Shown here: positions 1-6,653 of the stretch, one piece after another
Position numbering within the stretch: the first letter of the stretch is position 1
Layout: each line of letters begins with the position of its first letter
Origin: CBDULQ01 sp965368115
GTDB lineage: Bacteria > Pseudomonadota > Gammaproteobacteria > SZUA-229
Direction of reading: 5' to 3'
NCBI GenBank assembly: GCA_965368115.1
Contig: CBDULQ010000085.1
Coordinates: 1-13,719 of the forward strand
Length of the DNA: 13,719 nucleotides
Translations under genes and position numbers: made by a program
Notes under the pieces: generated by a model
What the model was told of the DNA's origin: nothing
The model's input: the letters and a program-made list of their open reading frames with translations, nothing else
Databases searched by the model: none

Positions 1-780
1 GCCAAATACCACCTCAAAGCTTGCGGGAATTAAATCATCTCGACGGAATTCTTCATAAGCTTCAATCACTTTGCGAATTTTCTCCGGCGCCATCAAACCT
101 TTATTAGATTTATTTAATGCAGTATTGGCACCGATGGATTTCAAATCCGTCATCACGGACAGGGCATCTTTATAAGTTAAAGTTATTACGTCCATATCCA
201 TCACCGGCTCGGCAAGACCGGTCTGCAGCAAAGCATCCCCCAGATCATGCATATCGGCAAACTCATTGACGTGCAGATCGTCATCCACTGCACGCCAGCT
301 GGCTTTAAGTTCTTTCAGGGTATCCGTGCCGAAAGTCGAGAACATTAATAAACCACCTGGTTTTAATATACGTTTGAATTCGCTAAACACCTGTTGTGCA
401 TCACACCATTGCAACATCAGATTGGAAAACACCAGATCCACCGATTCATCCTGCAAGGGTAATGCTTCCGCATCGGCACACAACAATCCGGGTTTACGTA
501 GCCAGCCACCCTTGCGCCGACTTTGTTGCAACATGGGAAGCGAAATATCCACCGCAATGACATTTGCTTTTTTATAACGCTGCATCAACCCCTGCACACC
601 CCAGCCGGTGCCGGCACCGCAATCGGCAATCACGTCCGGTTGCAGAGTAACCAGGTCGAGTCGTTCCAGCATGCGCTGGCACACCTCTTTCTGCAAAATC
701 GCACAGGATTCGTAACGATCCGCCTTGCCGTCAAAATTTTTCTGAATACGTTTTTTATCTGCTGTACTCATGACACTCAT
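1..780 (-). CDS. bioC: Malonyl-ACP O-methyltransferase BioC (3' end cut by window edge)
   Basis: SAM-dependent methyltransferase that methylates the free carboxyl of malonyl-ACP, so that fatty acid synthesis can elongate it towards pimeloyl-ACP methyl ester for biotin. Reading leftward, 260 codons are visible, open to the edge. Seen: the glycine-rich SAM motif I (DCGAGTG, about residues 53-59), an acidic residue after strand 2 (VDIS, about 77-80), DAEALP (about 103-108), the SNLMLQW segment (about 119-125) and the post-motif RILKPGG (about 137-143). The last visible residues, EVVFG, resemble the C-terminal region of BioC proteins, so probably only a few tens of residues are missing. The chosen ATG (780-778) overlaps the bioH stop as ATGA, which suggests translational coupling; a second in-frame ATG lies at 771-769. 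Frame and motifs make this a confident call; a generic methyltransferase is unlikely given the bioH neighbour. Confidence 0.93.
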   Translation of the reverse strand, partial: MSVMSTADKKRIQKNFDGKADRYESCAILQKEVCQRMLERLDLVTLQPDVIADCGAGTGWGVQGLMQRYKKANVIAVDISLPMLQQSRRKGGWLRKPGLLCADAEALPLQDESVDLVFSNLMLQWCDAQQVFSEFKRILKPGGLLMFSTFGTDTLKELKASWRAVDDDLHVNEFADMHDLGDALLQTGLAEPVMDMDVITLTYKDALSVMTDLKSIGANTALNKSNKGLMAPEKIRKVIEAYEEFRRDDLIPASFEVVFG

Positions 781-1529
781 TTTAAACACTCGGCAAACTC
801 GATGAGTTGCCGAGCAAATTGTTCTCGATGGGAAAGAAAAGGCGCATGAGCCGCCCCGGCCACCAGCTCAACACTTGACTCGGGCATCAGCTCGGCAAGC
901 GATTCGATCAGTTGTTTATTGACCAGGCCATCCCGCTCACCCAACACCCAGTGTGTCGGTTGCCGAATTGACTCCAGTTCGCTGCGCAAATCGGTCTGCT
1001 TGAGCAGATCCAGTCCGGCCCGTAATGCCTTATGATTGGCCGATGGCATCTGTTCGATTTGGTGACGCAATGTTTTCAACAGGCGGCGACCGGACTCCGA
1101 TCCCTGTACCTGCAAGCCGAGAAAGCGCTTGACGGTTGTCGTGACATCGCGCTCAAGCTCGGCAGCGAAACTATCGAACACGGCGGCCTGCATGCCAATG
1201 GGCCAGTCTTCACGCGCCACGAAACAGGGAGAACTCGCCACCAGCCATAAGGCTTTAACTTTGTGCGGTTGCTGTCGCGCCAGCTGCAAAACCGGCAAAC
1301 CACCCAGCGACCAACCGATCCACATGGCGGGTTGTTCGATACGACGATCGAGGTCGTCCACCAGATCCTGCAATGAGGAGAAACCGCGTTGCGCCTGTAA
1401 CCCGTGCCCCGGCAAATCCAGGGCAATTGGTTCGATCCAGGACGGCAGCAACTCGAACAGCGGTTCCCAGACCGCATGATTCATACCCCAGCCGTGGACA
1501 AAAACACAGCTCAGCCCTGCCCGCGCCAT
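777..1529 (-). CDS. bioH: Pimeloyl-ACP methyl ester carboxylesterase BioH
   Basis: Alpha/beta hydrolase that removes the methyl group installed by BioC, giving pimeloyl-ACP for BioF. The 250 residues match the usual BioH length. Seen: oxyanion-side VHGWGM (11-16), nucleophile elbow GWSLGG with Ser74, Asp200 in GERDGLV, and His228 in GAAHAPFLS. The spacings fit the Ser-Asp-His triad of E. coli BioH. The ATG at 1529-1527 follows a GGAG (minus strand, complement of 1534-1537) at a short 4-base spacing. It is the first gene of a leftward pair with bioC, with a 4-base ATGA overlap. No bioF or bioB lies upstream; plsY is divergent there instead. Confidence 0.95.
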   Translation of the reverse strand: MARAGLSCVFVHGWGMNHAVWEPLFELLPSWIEPIALDLPGHGLQAQRGFSSLQDLVDDLDRRIEQPAMWIGWSLGGLPVLQLARQQPHKVKALWLVASSPCFVAREDWPIGMQAAVFDSFAAELERDVTTTVKRFLGLQVQGSESGRRLLKTLRHQIEQMPSANHKALRAGLDLLKQTDLRSELESIRQPTHWVLGERDGLVNKQLIESLAELMPESSVELVAGAAHAPFLSHREQFARQLIEFAECLK

Positions 1530-1587
1530 ATCACTCCAAAAAAAATCGTGGTAAGTTTCAGTTTTTCAGCCACTACAGACATAACAA

Positions 1588-2199
1588 GTGACATCGGAAC
1601 TGCCCATTATAACGATAATTAGTTTTGCGCTGGTCGCTTATTTACTCGGATCAATTTCCACCGCCATCATTACCTGCAGGTTGATGGGCCTGCCTGATCC
1701 ACGCAGTGGCGGTTCGCGTAATCCGGGTGCCACCAATGTATTACGCCTGGGTGGTAAAAAGGCCGCCGCCATTACCCTGCTCGGCGACATGTTCAAGGGA
1801 CTGTTACCGGTGCTGGTCGCCGTGTTGCTGAACATGCCGGATGAAGTCATTGCCGCCACCGGCCTGGCCGCATTTCTGGGTCATCTATATCCGATTTATT
1901 ATGGTTTTGCCGGCGGTAAGGGTGTTGCCACCATGCTCGGTGTTTTGCTGGGCGCACAGTGGCTGGTGGGCCTGATCACGGTGGGTACCTGGCTGATTAT
2001 GGCCAAGGGTTTCAAAGTATCATCACTGTCGGCGCTGGTCGCAGCCATCGCCGCCCCCATCGCCATGTGGATCATTACCCATTCAACCGCACTGACCGGC
2101 GCCTCGATAATCATGACCATACTGCTCTACTGGCGTCATCGCAGCAACATCGCCAACCTGCTGTCCGGCAAGGAAGATAAAATCCAGTCGCGCAACTGA
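1588..2199 (+). CDS. plsY: Glycerol-3-phosphate acyltransferase PlsY (acyl-phosphate dependent)
   Basis: Integral inner-membrane enzyme that transfers an acyl group from acyl-phosphate to glycerol-3-phosphate, the first step of phospholipid synthesis. The 203 residues fit the family. Seen: motif 1 around SRNPGATNVLR (43-53), motif 2 GHLYPIYYGFAGGKGVAT (98-115) and motif 3 RHRSNI (183-188), with hydrophobic segments at about 5-29, 71-95, 115-138, 145-163 and 168-182. The start is GTG: a TAA stop lies at 1582-1584 in the same frame, and the first internal ATG is after the first membrane segment, so no later start is plausible. I see no good Shine-Dalgarno sequence before it. It is divergent from bioH with 58 bases between starts, and convergent with tsaD. 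Confidence 0.94.
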   Translation: MTSELPIITIISFALVAYLLGSISTAIITCRLMGLPDPRSGGSRNPGATNVLRLGGKKAAAITLLGDMFKGLLPVLVAVLLNMPDEVIAATGLAAFLGHLYPIYYGFAGGKGVATMLGVLLGAQWLVGLITVGTWLIMAKGFKVSSLSALVAAIAAPIAMWIITHSTALTGASIIMTILLYWRHRSNIANLLSGKEDKIQSRN

Positions 2200-2200
2200 A

Positions 2201-3241
2201 TCAGCTGGCGTCCCCGGCCAGGGCATCCAGCTCATCCAGCGACCAGCGTGCCCGGGCCTGGATCATCAATGCTTCATGCTGCCCGGCCTGCAGCCGCAGG
2301 CAACCGGCAAACGCAATCATCGCACCGTTGTCAGTGCAGAATTCGATACGCGGATAGAACACTTCACCGCCCTGTTCCTGCATCATCACTCTCAAAGTCT
2401 CGCGCAAACGCCGATTGGCGCCCACGCCACCCGCCACCACCAGGCGTTTGATACCGGTCTGCTGCACGGCGCGTCGACATTTGATCATCAGGGTATCGAC
2501 GACCGCATCTTCGAAAGCCCGACAGATATCCGCCTTGAGCTGCTGTTCGTCTGGTGCTGATTCTCGTTCCTGCTGATAGGTATTCAGGGTATAGGTTTTC
2601 AGGCCGCTAAAACTGAACTCCAGCCCGGGCCGGTCGATCATCGGTCGCGGAAACTGGTACACATCGGGACGCCCCTGCTCAGCCAGCTTCGCCAGCAAGG
2701 GCCCGCCGGGATAACCCAGCCCGAGCAGTTTGGCGGTCTTGTCGAAGGCTTCGCCGGCGGCGTCGTCCAGGCTCTCGCCGAGAATGCGGTAACGCCCTAC
2801 ACCGAGCACTTCCGCCAGCAGCGTATGCCCGCCGGATACCAGCAGGGCAATGAAGGGGAATTCCGGCGCCGGTGATTCCAGCATCGGTGCCAGCAGATGG
2901 CCTTCCATATGATGCACGCCCACCGCCGGCACCCCCAGCGTCATGGCCATGGCGCGACCGGCGGAAGCGCCTACCATCAGTGCGCCGATCAGGCCCGGAC
3001 CGGCGGTGTAGGCCACACCATCGATATCCGATTTGCCGATCCCGGCCTGTTTAAAGGCATCATCGAGCAGCGGCAGCAGGTAGCGGATATGGTCCCTGGA
3101 CGCCAGTTCAGGCACCACGCCACCGTATTCAGCATGCAGTTTGACCTGGGAATGCAGGCTGTGCGCCAGCAATCCCTGATCGCTATCGTAAATGGCCACC
3201 CCGGTCTCGTCACAGGAGGTCTCTATGCCCAGTACCTTCAT
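2201..3241 (-). CDS. tsaD: tRNA N6-adenosine threonylcarbamoyltransferase TsaD
   Basis: Catalytic subunit that transfers the threonylcarbamoyl group from TC-AMP to A37 of ANN-decoding tRNAs, working with TsaB and TsaE. The 346-residue length is typical. Seen: N-terminal ASKHA signature GIETSCDETGVA (5-16), metal ligands His111 and His115 in HHMEGHLLAPM, SGGHT (136-140), FSFSGLKT (209-216), VAGGVGANRRLR (269-280) and Asp304 in CTDNGAMIA, all as expected for the family. The ATG at 3241-3239 is preceded by AAAGG (complement of 3246-3250). It is divergent from rpsU, an arrangement common in gammaproteobacteria, and its stop is 1 base from the plsY stop. Confidence 0.97.
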   Translation of the reverse strand: MKVLGIETSCDETGVAIYDSDQGLLAHSLHSQVKLHAEYGGVVPELASRDHIRYLLPLLDDAFKQAGIGKSDIDGVAYTAGPGLIGALMVGASAGRAMAMTLGVPAVGVHHMEGHLLAPMLESPAPEFPFIALLVSGGHTLLAEVLGVGRYRILGESLDDAAGEAFDKTAKLLGLGYPGGPLLAKLAEQGRPDVYQFPRPMIDRPGLEFSFSGLKTYTLNTYQQERESAPDEQQLKADICRAFEDAVVDTLMIKCRRAVQQTGIKRLVVAGGVGANRRLRETLRVMMQEQGGEVFYPRIEFCTDNGAMIAFAGCLRLQAGQHEALMIQARARWSLDELDALAGDAS

Positions 3242-3262
3242 AAAACCTTTATCAATATAGTT

Positions 3263-3290
3263 TTGGCAAATATTTAAAAACTGATATAAT
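3263..3290 (+). promoter_or_regulatory. Sigma70-type promoter for rpsU
   Basis: A -35 box TTGGCA (3263-3268, 5 of 6 consensus) and a perfect -10 box TATAAT (3285-3290) are separated by 16 bp. The expected start near 3297 leaves a leader of about 40 bases before the rpsU ATG. It is the strongest promoter-like sequence I see in the window and fits high ribosomal protein expression. With no terminator visible before 5493, it could also drive yqeY and gltD. Confidence 0.8.
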
Positions 3291-3337
3291 CCCGCGGTTC
3301 TACTGCACCGAATTTGGTTAACTTAAAGTGAGATTCT

Positions 3338-3565
3338 ATGCCACACGTCAAAGTTAAAGAAAACGAGCCGTTCGACGTGGCTCTGCGCCGCTTCAAACGT
3401 TCTTGCGAGAAAGCCGGTATTTTAACCGAAATCCGTCGTCGCGAAGCGTATGAAAAGCCCACCACCGAGCGCAAGCGTAAAGCTGCCGCCGCGGTCAAGC
3501 GTCACCTGAAAAAGCTGTCCAAAGAAAGAGAACGTCTGTCTCGTAACCCCCATCGTCGCCGCTAA
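3338..3565 (+). CDS. rpsU: Small ribosomal subunit protein bS21
   Basis: Ribosomal protein S21, a small basic 30S protein that helps initiation near the 3' end of 16S rRNA. The 75 residues are nearly colinear with E. coli S21 (71 aa): KVKENEPFDVALRRFKRSCE, then EIRRREAYEKPTTERKRK, ending in an Arg-rich tail (NPHRRR). The start follows a modest AAGTGAG (3326-3332) and the strong promoter at 3263-3290. yqeY follows after 20 bases, a common rpsU partner; the usual next genes dnaG and rpoD are absent. Confidence 0.98.
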   Translation: MPHVKVKENEPFDVALRRFKRSCEKAGILTEIRRREAYEKPTTERKRKAAAAVKRHLKKLSKERERLSRNPHRRR

Positions 3566-3585
3566 TTGCCAGCGCGGGTTCATCC

Positions 3586-4044
3586 ATGAGTGACTCAGCT
3601 CTCAAGCAAACCATCCAGGACGCCATGAAAACCGCCATGAAAGCCGGCGACAAACCGCGTCTGGGTGTGATTCGTCTGATCACCTCCGCCATTAAACAGG
3701 TGGAAGTGGACGAGCGCAAGGATCTGAGCGACGCCGACATACTGGCCATACTCGACAAGATGACCAAGCAACGACGGGAATCCGCGGCCCAGTATGAACA
3801 GGCCGGTCGCCAGGATTTACTGGACCAGGAAAACTACGAAATCACCGTTCTGCAGGAATTCCTTCCGGAAGCACTCAGCGACGACGAAATCGACGCACTG
3901 ATCGAAGCAGCCATCGCCAGTACCCAGGCCAGCTCCATCAAGGACATGGGCAAGGTGATGGGCGAGCTCAAGCCCAAACTACAGGGCCGCGCCGACATGG
4001 GCGCCGTCAGTGGTCGCATTAAAGCGCGTCTCAACGCCGCTTAA
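3586..4044 (+). CDS. yqeY: YqeY/GatB-tail domain protein
   Basis: Small soluble protein of the YqeY family, whose fold resembles the C-terminal tail domain of GatB/GatE amidotransferase subunits; its cellular role is not established, though tRNA or aminoacylation links have been proposed. Its 152 residues are close to the family's usual length (about 148-150). Seen: N-terminal LKQTIQDAMKTAMKAGDKPRLGVIRL-like helix (about 5-31, written here only in part), EYEQAG-type segment AAQYEQAGRQDLL (about 67-79), EFLPEALSDDEI (about 91-102) and C-terminal KDMGKVMGELKPKLQGRADM (about 119-138). It sits 20 bases after rpsU with only a weak Shine-Dalgarno, so it is probably cotranscribed. Confidence 0.92.
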   Translation: MSDSALKQTIQDAMKTAMKAGDKPRLGVIRLITSAIKQVEVDERKDLSDADILAILDKMTKQRRESAAQYEQAGRQDLLDQENYEITVLQEFLPEALSDDEIDALIEAAIASTQASSIKDMGKVMGELKPKLQGRADMGAVSGRIKARLNAA

Positions 4045-4069
4045 ACAGGCTGAACATCTCAGCGCTCTT

Positions 4070-4074
4070 AGAGG
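4070..4074 (+). promoter_or_regulatory. Ribosome binding site of gltD
   Basis: AGAGG six bases before the gltD ATG at 4081. It supports that start over any later one; the N-terminus it gives (ANIMQFIDV) aligns with GltD N-termini. Confidence 0.7.
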
Positions 4075-4080
4075 TATAAC

Positions 4081-5487
4081 ATGGCTAATATCATGCAATT
4101 CATCGATGTGCCGCGCCAGGATCCCAAGAAGATCGAGGCCGAACAACGCCGCATTGAATTCCGTGAAATTTACGAGCCCTTTGATGAAAAGTCGGCACGC
4201 ATCCAGGCAGATCGTTGCCTGGCCTGCGGCAACCCCTATTGCGAGTGGAAATGCCCGGTGCACAACTACATCCCCAACTGGCTGAAGCTGGTCGAGGAAG
4301 GCAATATCCTGGAAGCGGCGGAACTGTCCCATCGCACCAATTCACTACCTGAAGTCTGTGGCCGCGTGTGCCCTCAGGATCGCCTGTGCGAAGGCGCCTG
4401 CACACTGAACGACTGTAATTTCGGTGCAGTCACTATCGGTTCGGTGGAAAAATACATCACTGACGAAGCCTTCAAAATGGGCTGGTCCCCGGACCTGTCC
4501 GACGTCGTGGATACCGGCAAAAAAGTCGCCATCATCGGTGCCGGCCCGGCCGGCCTGGGTTGCGCAGACATCCTGGCGCGCAACGGTGTAAAAGCGGTGG
4601 TTTACGACAAATACGCCGAAATCGGCGGCCTGCTTACTTTCGGCATTCCGGCTTTCAAGCTGGAAAAAGAAGTCATGAAAAAGCGCCAGCAGATCTTTGA
4701 AGGCATGGGCATAGAATTCCGTCTCAACACCGAAGTCGGTAAAGACGTCAGCTTCCAGCAGTTGCTTGACGAATACGATGCAGTATTCCTCGGCATGGGC
4801 ACCTACAAATACATGAAAGGCGGCTTCCCCGGCGAAGACATGGACGGCGTTTATGAAGCCCTGCCCTACCTGATTTCCAATACCAATGTGCTGCTCGGTA
4901 TCGACCCGGAACAGTCGCTGATCGACATGAAAGGCAAGAAAGTAGTGGTACTCGGTGGCGGCGATACCGCCATGGACTGTAACCGCACTGCCATTCGCCA
5001 GGGTGCGGAAAAAGTCATCTGCGCCTATCGTCGCGACGAAGCCAACATGCCCGGCTCCAAGAAAGAAGTGCTGAATGCCAAGGAAGAAGGCGTCGAATTC
5101 CTGTGGAATCGCCAGCCCATCGAGATCGTCGGTAACGGCAAGGTCGAGGGCGTTAAACTGGTCACCACACAACTGGGCGAACCGGACGAACGCGGCCGTC
5201 GCCGCCCGGAACCGATCCCCGGTACCGAAGAAATCATTCCCTGCGATCACGTACTGATTGCGTTCGGCTTCCAGCCCAGTCCGGCTGACTGGTTCAGCGA
5301 CTTCGACATCAATGTCGACGACTGGGGCCGCGTCATTGCGCCAGAAGCCAACGAGTTCAAGTTCCAGACCAGCAATCCCAAAGTATTCGCCGGCGGCGAC
5401 ATGGTGCGCGGTTCCGACCTGGTGGTCACCGCTGTATTCGAAGGCCGCAATGCGGCGGAAGGCATCCTGGATTATCTGGACATTTAA
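4081..5487 (+). CDS. gltD: Glutamate synthase [NADPH] small subunit GltD
   Basis: FAD- and NADPH-binding electron-input subunit of glutamate synthase, which passes electrons to GltB for conversion of glutamine and 2-oxoglutarate to two glutamates. The 468 residues align end to end with E. coli GltD (472 aa). Seen: two N-terminal cysteine sets, Cys46/49/54/58 (CLACGNPYCEWKC) and Cys93/97/103/107 (CGRVCPQDRLCEGAC), for iron-sulfur centres; FAD motif GAGPAG (153-158); GIPAFKLEKEVM (188-199); NAD(P)H motif GGGDTA (292-297); and C-terminal FAGGDMVRGSDLVVTA (436-451). One extra Cys (112) follows the second set. It lies 36 bases after yqeY and ends at an intrinsic terminator. gltB, its obligate partner, is not in the window. 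Related GltD-like oxidoreductases exist, but the match to true GltD is strong. Confidence 0.95.
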   Translation: MANIMQFIDVPRQDPKKIEAEQRRIEFREIYEPFDEKSARIQADRCLACGNPYCEWKCPVHNYIPNWLKLVEEGNILEAAELSHRTNSLPEVCGRVCPQDRLCEGACTLNDCNFGAVTIGSVEKYITDEAFKMGWSPDLSDVVDTGKKVAIIGAGPAGLGCADILARNGVKAVVYDKYAEIGGLLTFGIPAFKLEKEVMKKRQQIFEGMGIEFRLNTEVGKDVSFQQLLDEYDAVFLGMGTYKYMKGGFPGEDMDGVYEALPYLISNTNVLLGIDPEQSLIDMKGKKVVVLGGGDTAMDCNRTAIRQGAEKVICAYRRDEANMPGSKKEVLNAKEEGVEFLWNRQPIEIVGNGKVEGVKLVTTQLGEPDERGRRRPEPIPGTEEIIPCDHVLIAFGFQPSPADWFSDFDINVDDWGRVIAPEANEFKFQTSNPKVFAGGDMVRGSDLVVTAVFEGRNAAEGILDYLDI

Positions 5488-5492
5488 TCACT

Positions 5493-5520
5493 ACAGCGGC
5501 TTCAGGGCCGCTGTTTTTTT
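5493..5520 (+). terminator. Intrinsic terminator after gltD
   Basis: An 8-bp perfect stem, ACAGCGGC (5493-5500) with GCCGCTGT (5507-5514), has a 6-base loop and runs into seven T residues (5514-5520). It lies 5 bases after the gltD stop. It probably ends the rpsU-yqeY-gltD transcript, and leaves only 20 bases before hemE. Confidence 0.88.
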
Positions 5521-5540
5521 ACACCTGTGCAGAGCACGCC

Positions 5541-6605
5541 ATGACTGAATTAAAAAATGATCGCTTCCTTCGCGCTCTGTTAAAACAACCGGTCGATCGC
5601 ACGCCGATCTGGATCATGCGCCAGGCCGGCCGTTACCTGCCCGAATATCGCGCCACGCGAGAGAAAGCCGGCAACTTCATGACCCTGTGTTCAACACCCG
5701 AACTGGCCTGCGAAGTCACTTTGCAGCCGCTGGATCGTTTCGAACTGGATGCGGCAATTTTATTCTCCGACATCCTCACCGTACCCGATGCCATGGGCCT
5801 GGGTCTGTATTTCGAAGAAGGCGAAGGCCCCAAATTCGAACGCCCGGTCAGCAGCACGCAGGACATCGAAAATCTGCCCATACCGGACCCGGAAGGCGAA
5901 CTCAAATACGTGATGGATGCGGTACGCACGATTCGAAGAGAATTGAACGGCCGTGTTCCGCTGATCGGTTTTTCCGGCAGCCCCTGGACCCTGGCCACCT
6001 ACATGGTGGAAGGTGGCAGCAGCAAGAATTTCAGCAAGACCAAGGCGATGGTATTTGACCAGCCGGCACTGGCACACAAACTACTGAGCAAGGTTGCCGA
6101 TTCGGTCACCAGTTATCTGAATGCCCAGGTTGCCGCCGGTGCCCAGGCACTGATGATTTTCGATACCTGGGGTGGCAGCCTGTCGCCGCATCTGTATCGA
6201 GAGTTTTCATTGAATTATATGAATCGCATCGTGAAAGGACTGACCCGCGAAGCGGACGGCCGCAAGGTACCGGTCATCCTGTTTACCAAAGGCGGTGCTC
6301 AATGGCTGAACGATATGGCCAATACCGGTTGTGACGCACTGGGTCTGGACTGGACCGCCGACATCGCTGCGGCGCGCAAACAGGTTGGCGATCGTGTTGC
6401 CCTGCAGGGCAATATGGATCCCAGCACCCTGTACGCCTCACCGGATACCATTCGCCGCGAAGTGGCGAGAATTCTGCAGGAATTCGGTCCCGGCAACGGG
6501 CACGTGTTCAACCTGGGTCACGGCATTACACCGGACATCAACCCGGAACACGTCAAAGTACTGGTGGATGCGGTACACGAACTCAGCGCACCCTATCATC
6601 AGTAA
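5541..6605 (+). CDS. hemE: Uroporphyrinogen III decarboxylase HemE
   Basis: Cytosolic enzyme that removes the four acetate carboxyls of uroporphyrinogen III to give coproporphyrinogen III, on the way to heme. The 354 residues equal the usual length. Seen: the signature RQAGRYLPEYR (27-37) with Arg27 and Arg31, the essential Asp77 in LFSDILT, GFSGSPWTLATYMVEGG (143-159) with Tyr154, FDTWGG (207-212) and His327 in NLGHGI. The ATG has only a weak Shine-Dalgarno. hemE follows gltD as in Pseudomonas, but the terminator at 5493-5520 intervenes. It converges with mrcA. Confidence 0.97.
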   Translation: MTELKNDRFLRALLKQPVDRTPIWIMRQAGRYLPEYRATREKAGNFMTLCSTPELACEVTLQPLDRFELDAAILFSDILTVPDAMGLGLYFEEGEGPKFERPVSSTQDIENLPIPDPEGELKYVMDAVRTIRRELNGRVPLIGFSGSPWTLATYMVEGGSSKNFSKTKAMVFDQPALAHKLLSKVADSVTSYLNAQVAAGAQALMIFDTWGGSLSPHLYREFSLNYMNRIVKGLTREADGRKVPVILFTKGGAQWLNDMANTGCDALGLDWTADIAAARKQVGDRVALQGNMDPSTLYASPDTIRREVARILQEFGPGNGHVFNLGHGITPDINPEHVKVLVDAVHELSAPYHQ

Positions 6606-6625
6606 CAGCCGCCGGTACCGACTTG

Positions 6626-6653
6626 CCGGAACAGCTTAAAACAGCTGTTCCGG
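6626..6653. terminator. Perfect 11-bp hairpin between convergent hemE and mrcA
   Basis: CCGGAACAGCT (6626-6636) pairs perfectly with AGCTGTTCCGG (6643-6653) around a 6-base loop. It covers the last codons and the stop of mrcA and lies 21 bases after the hemE stop. Neither strand has a T-run after the stem, so it is not a standard intrinsic terminator. It could be a bidirectional 3'-end or stability element, perhaps with Rho. The hairpin is seen; the function is inferred. Confidence 0.5.

Noticed and set aside
613..680. Possible unusual cysteine pair and acidic insert in PBP1A (residue numbers, not bases)
   Set aside because: E. coli PBP1A has a similar CPEC pair and variable acidic stretch in the same place, so this is a family feature.
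3242..3262. Possible leftward -10 (TATATT, complement of 3254-3259) for tsaD
   Set aside because: No acceptable -35 box lies at the right distance, and the implied leader would be only a few bases.
4345..5250. 301-codon open frame on the - strand inside gltD
   Set aside because: It is antisense to a fully conserved GltD and rich in Phe/Ala/Val/His from codon complementarity, with no family motif.
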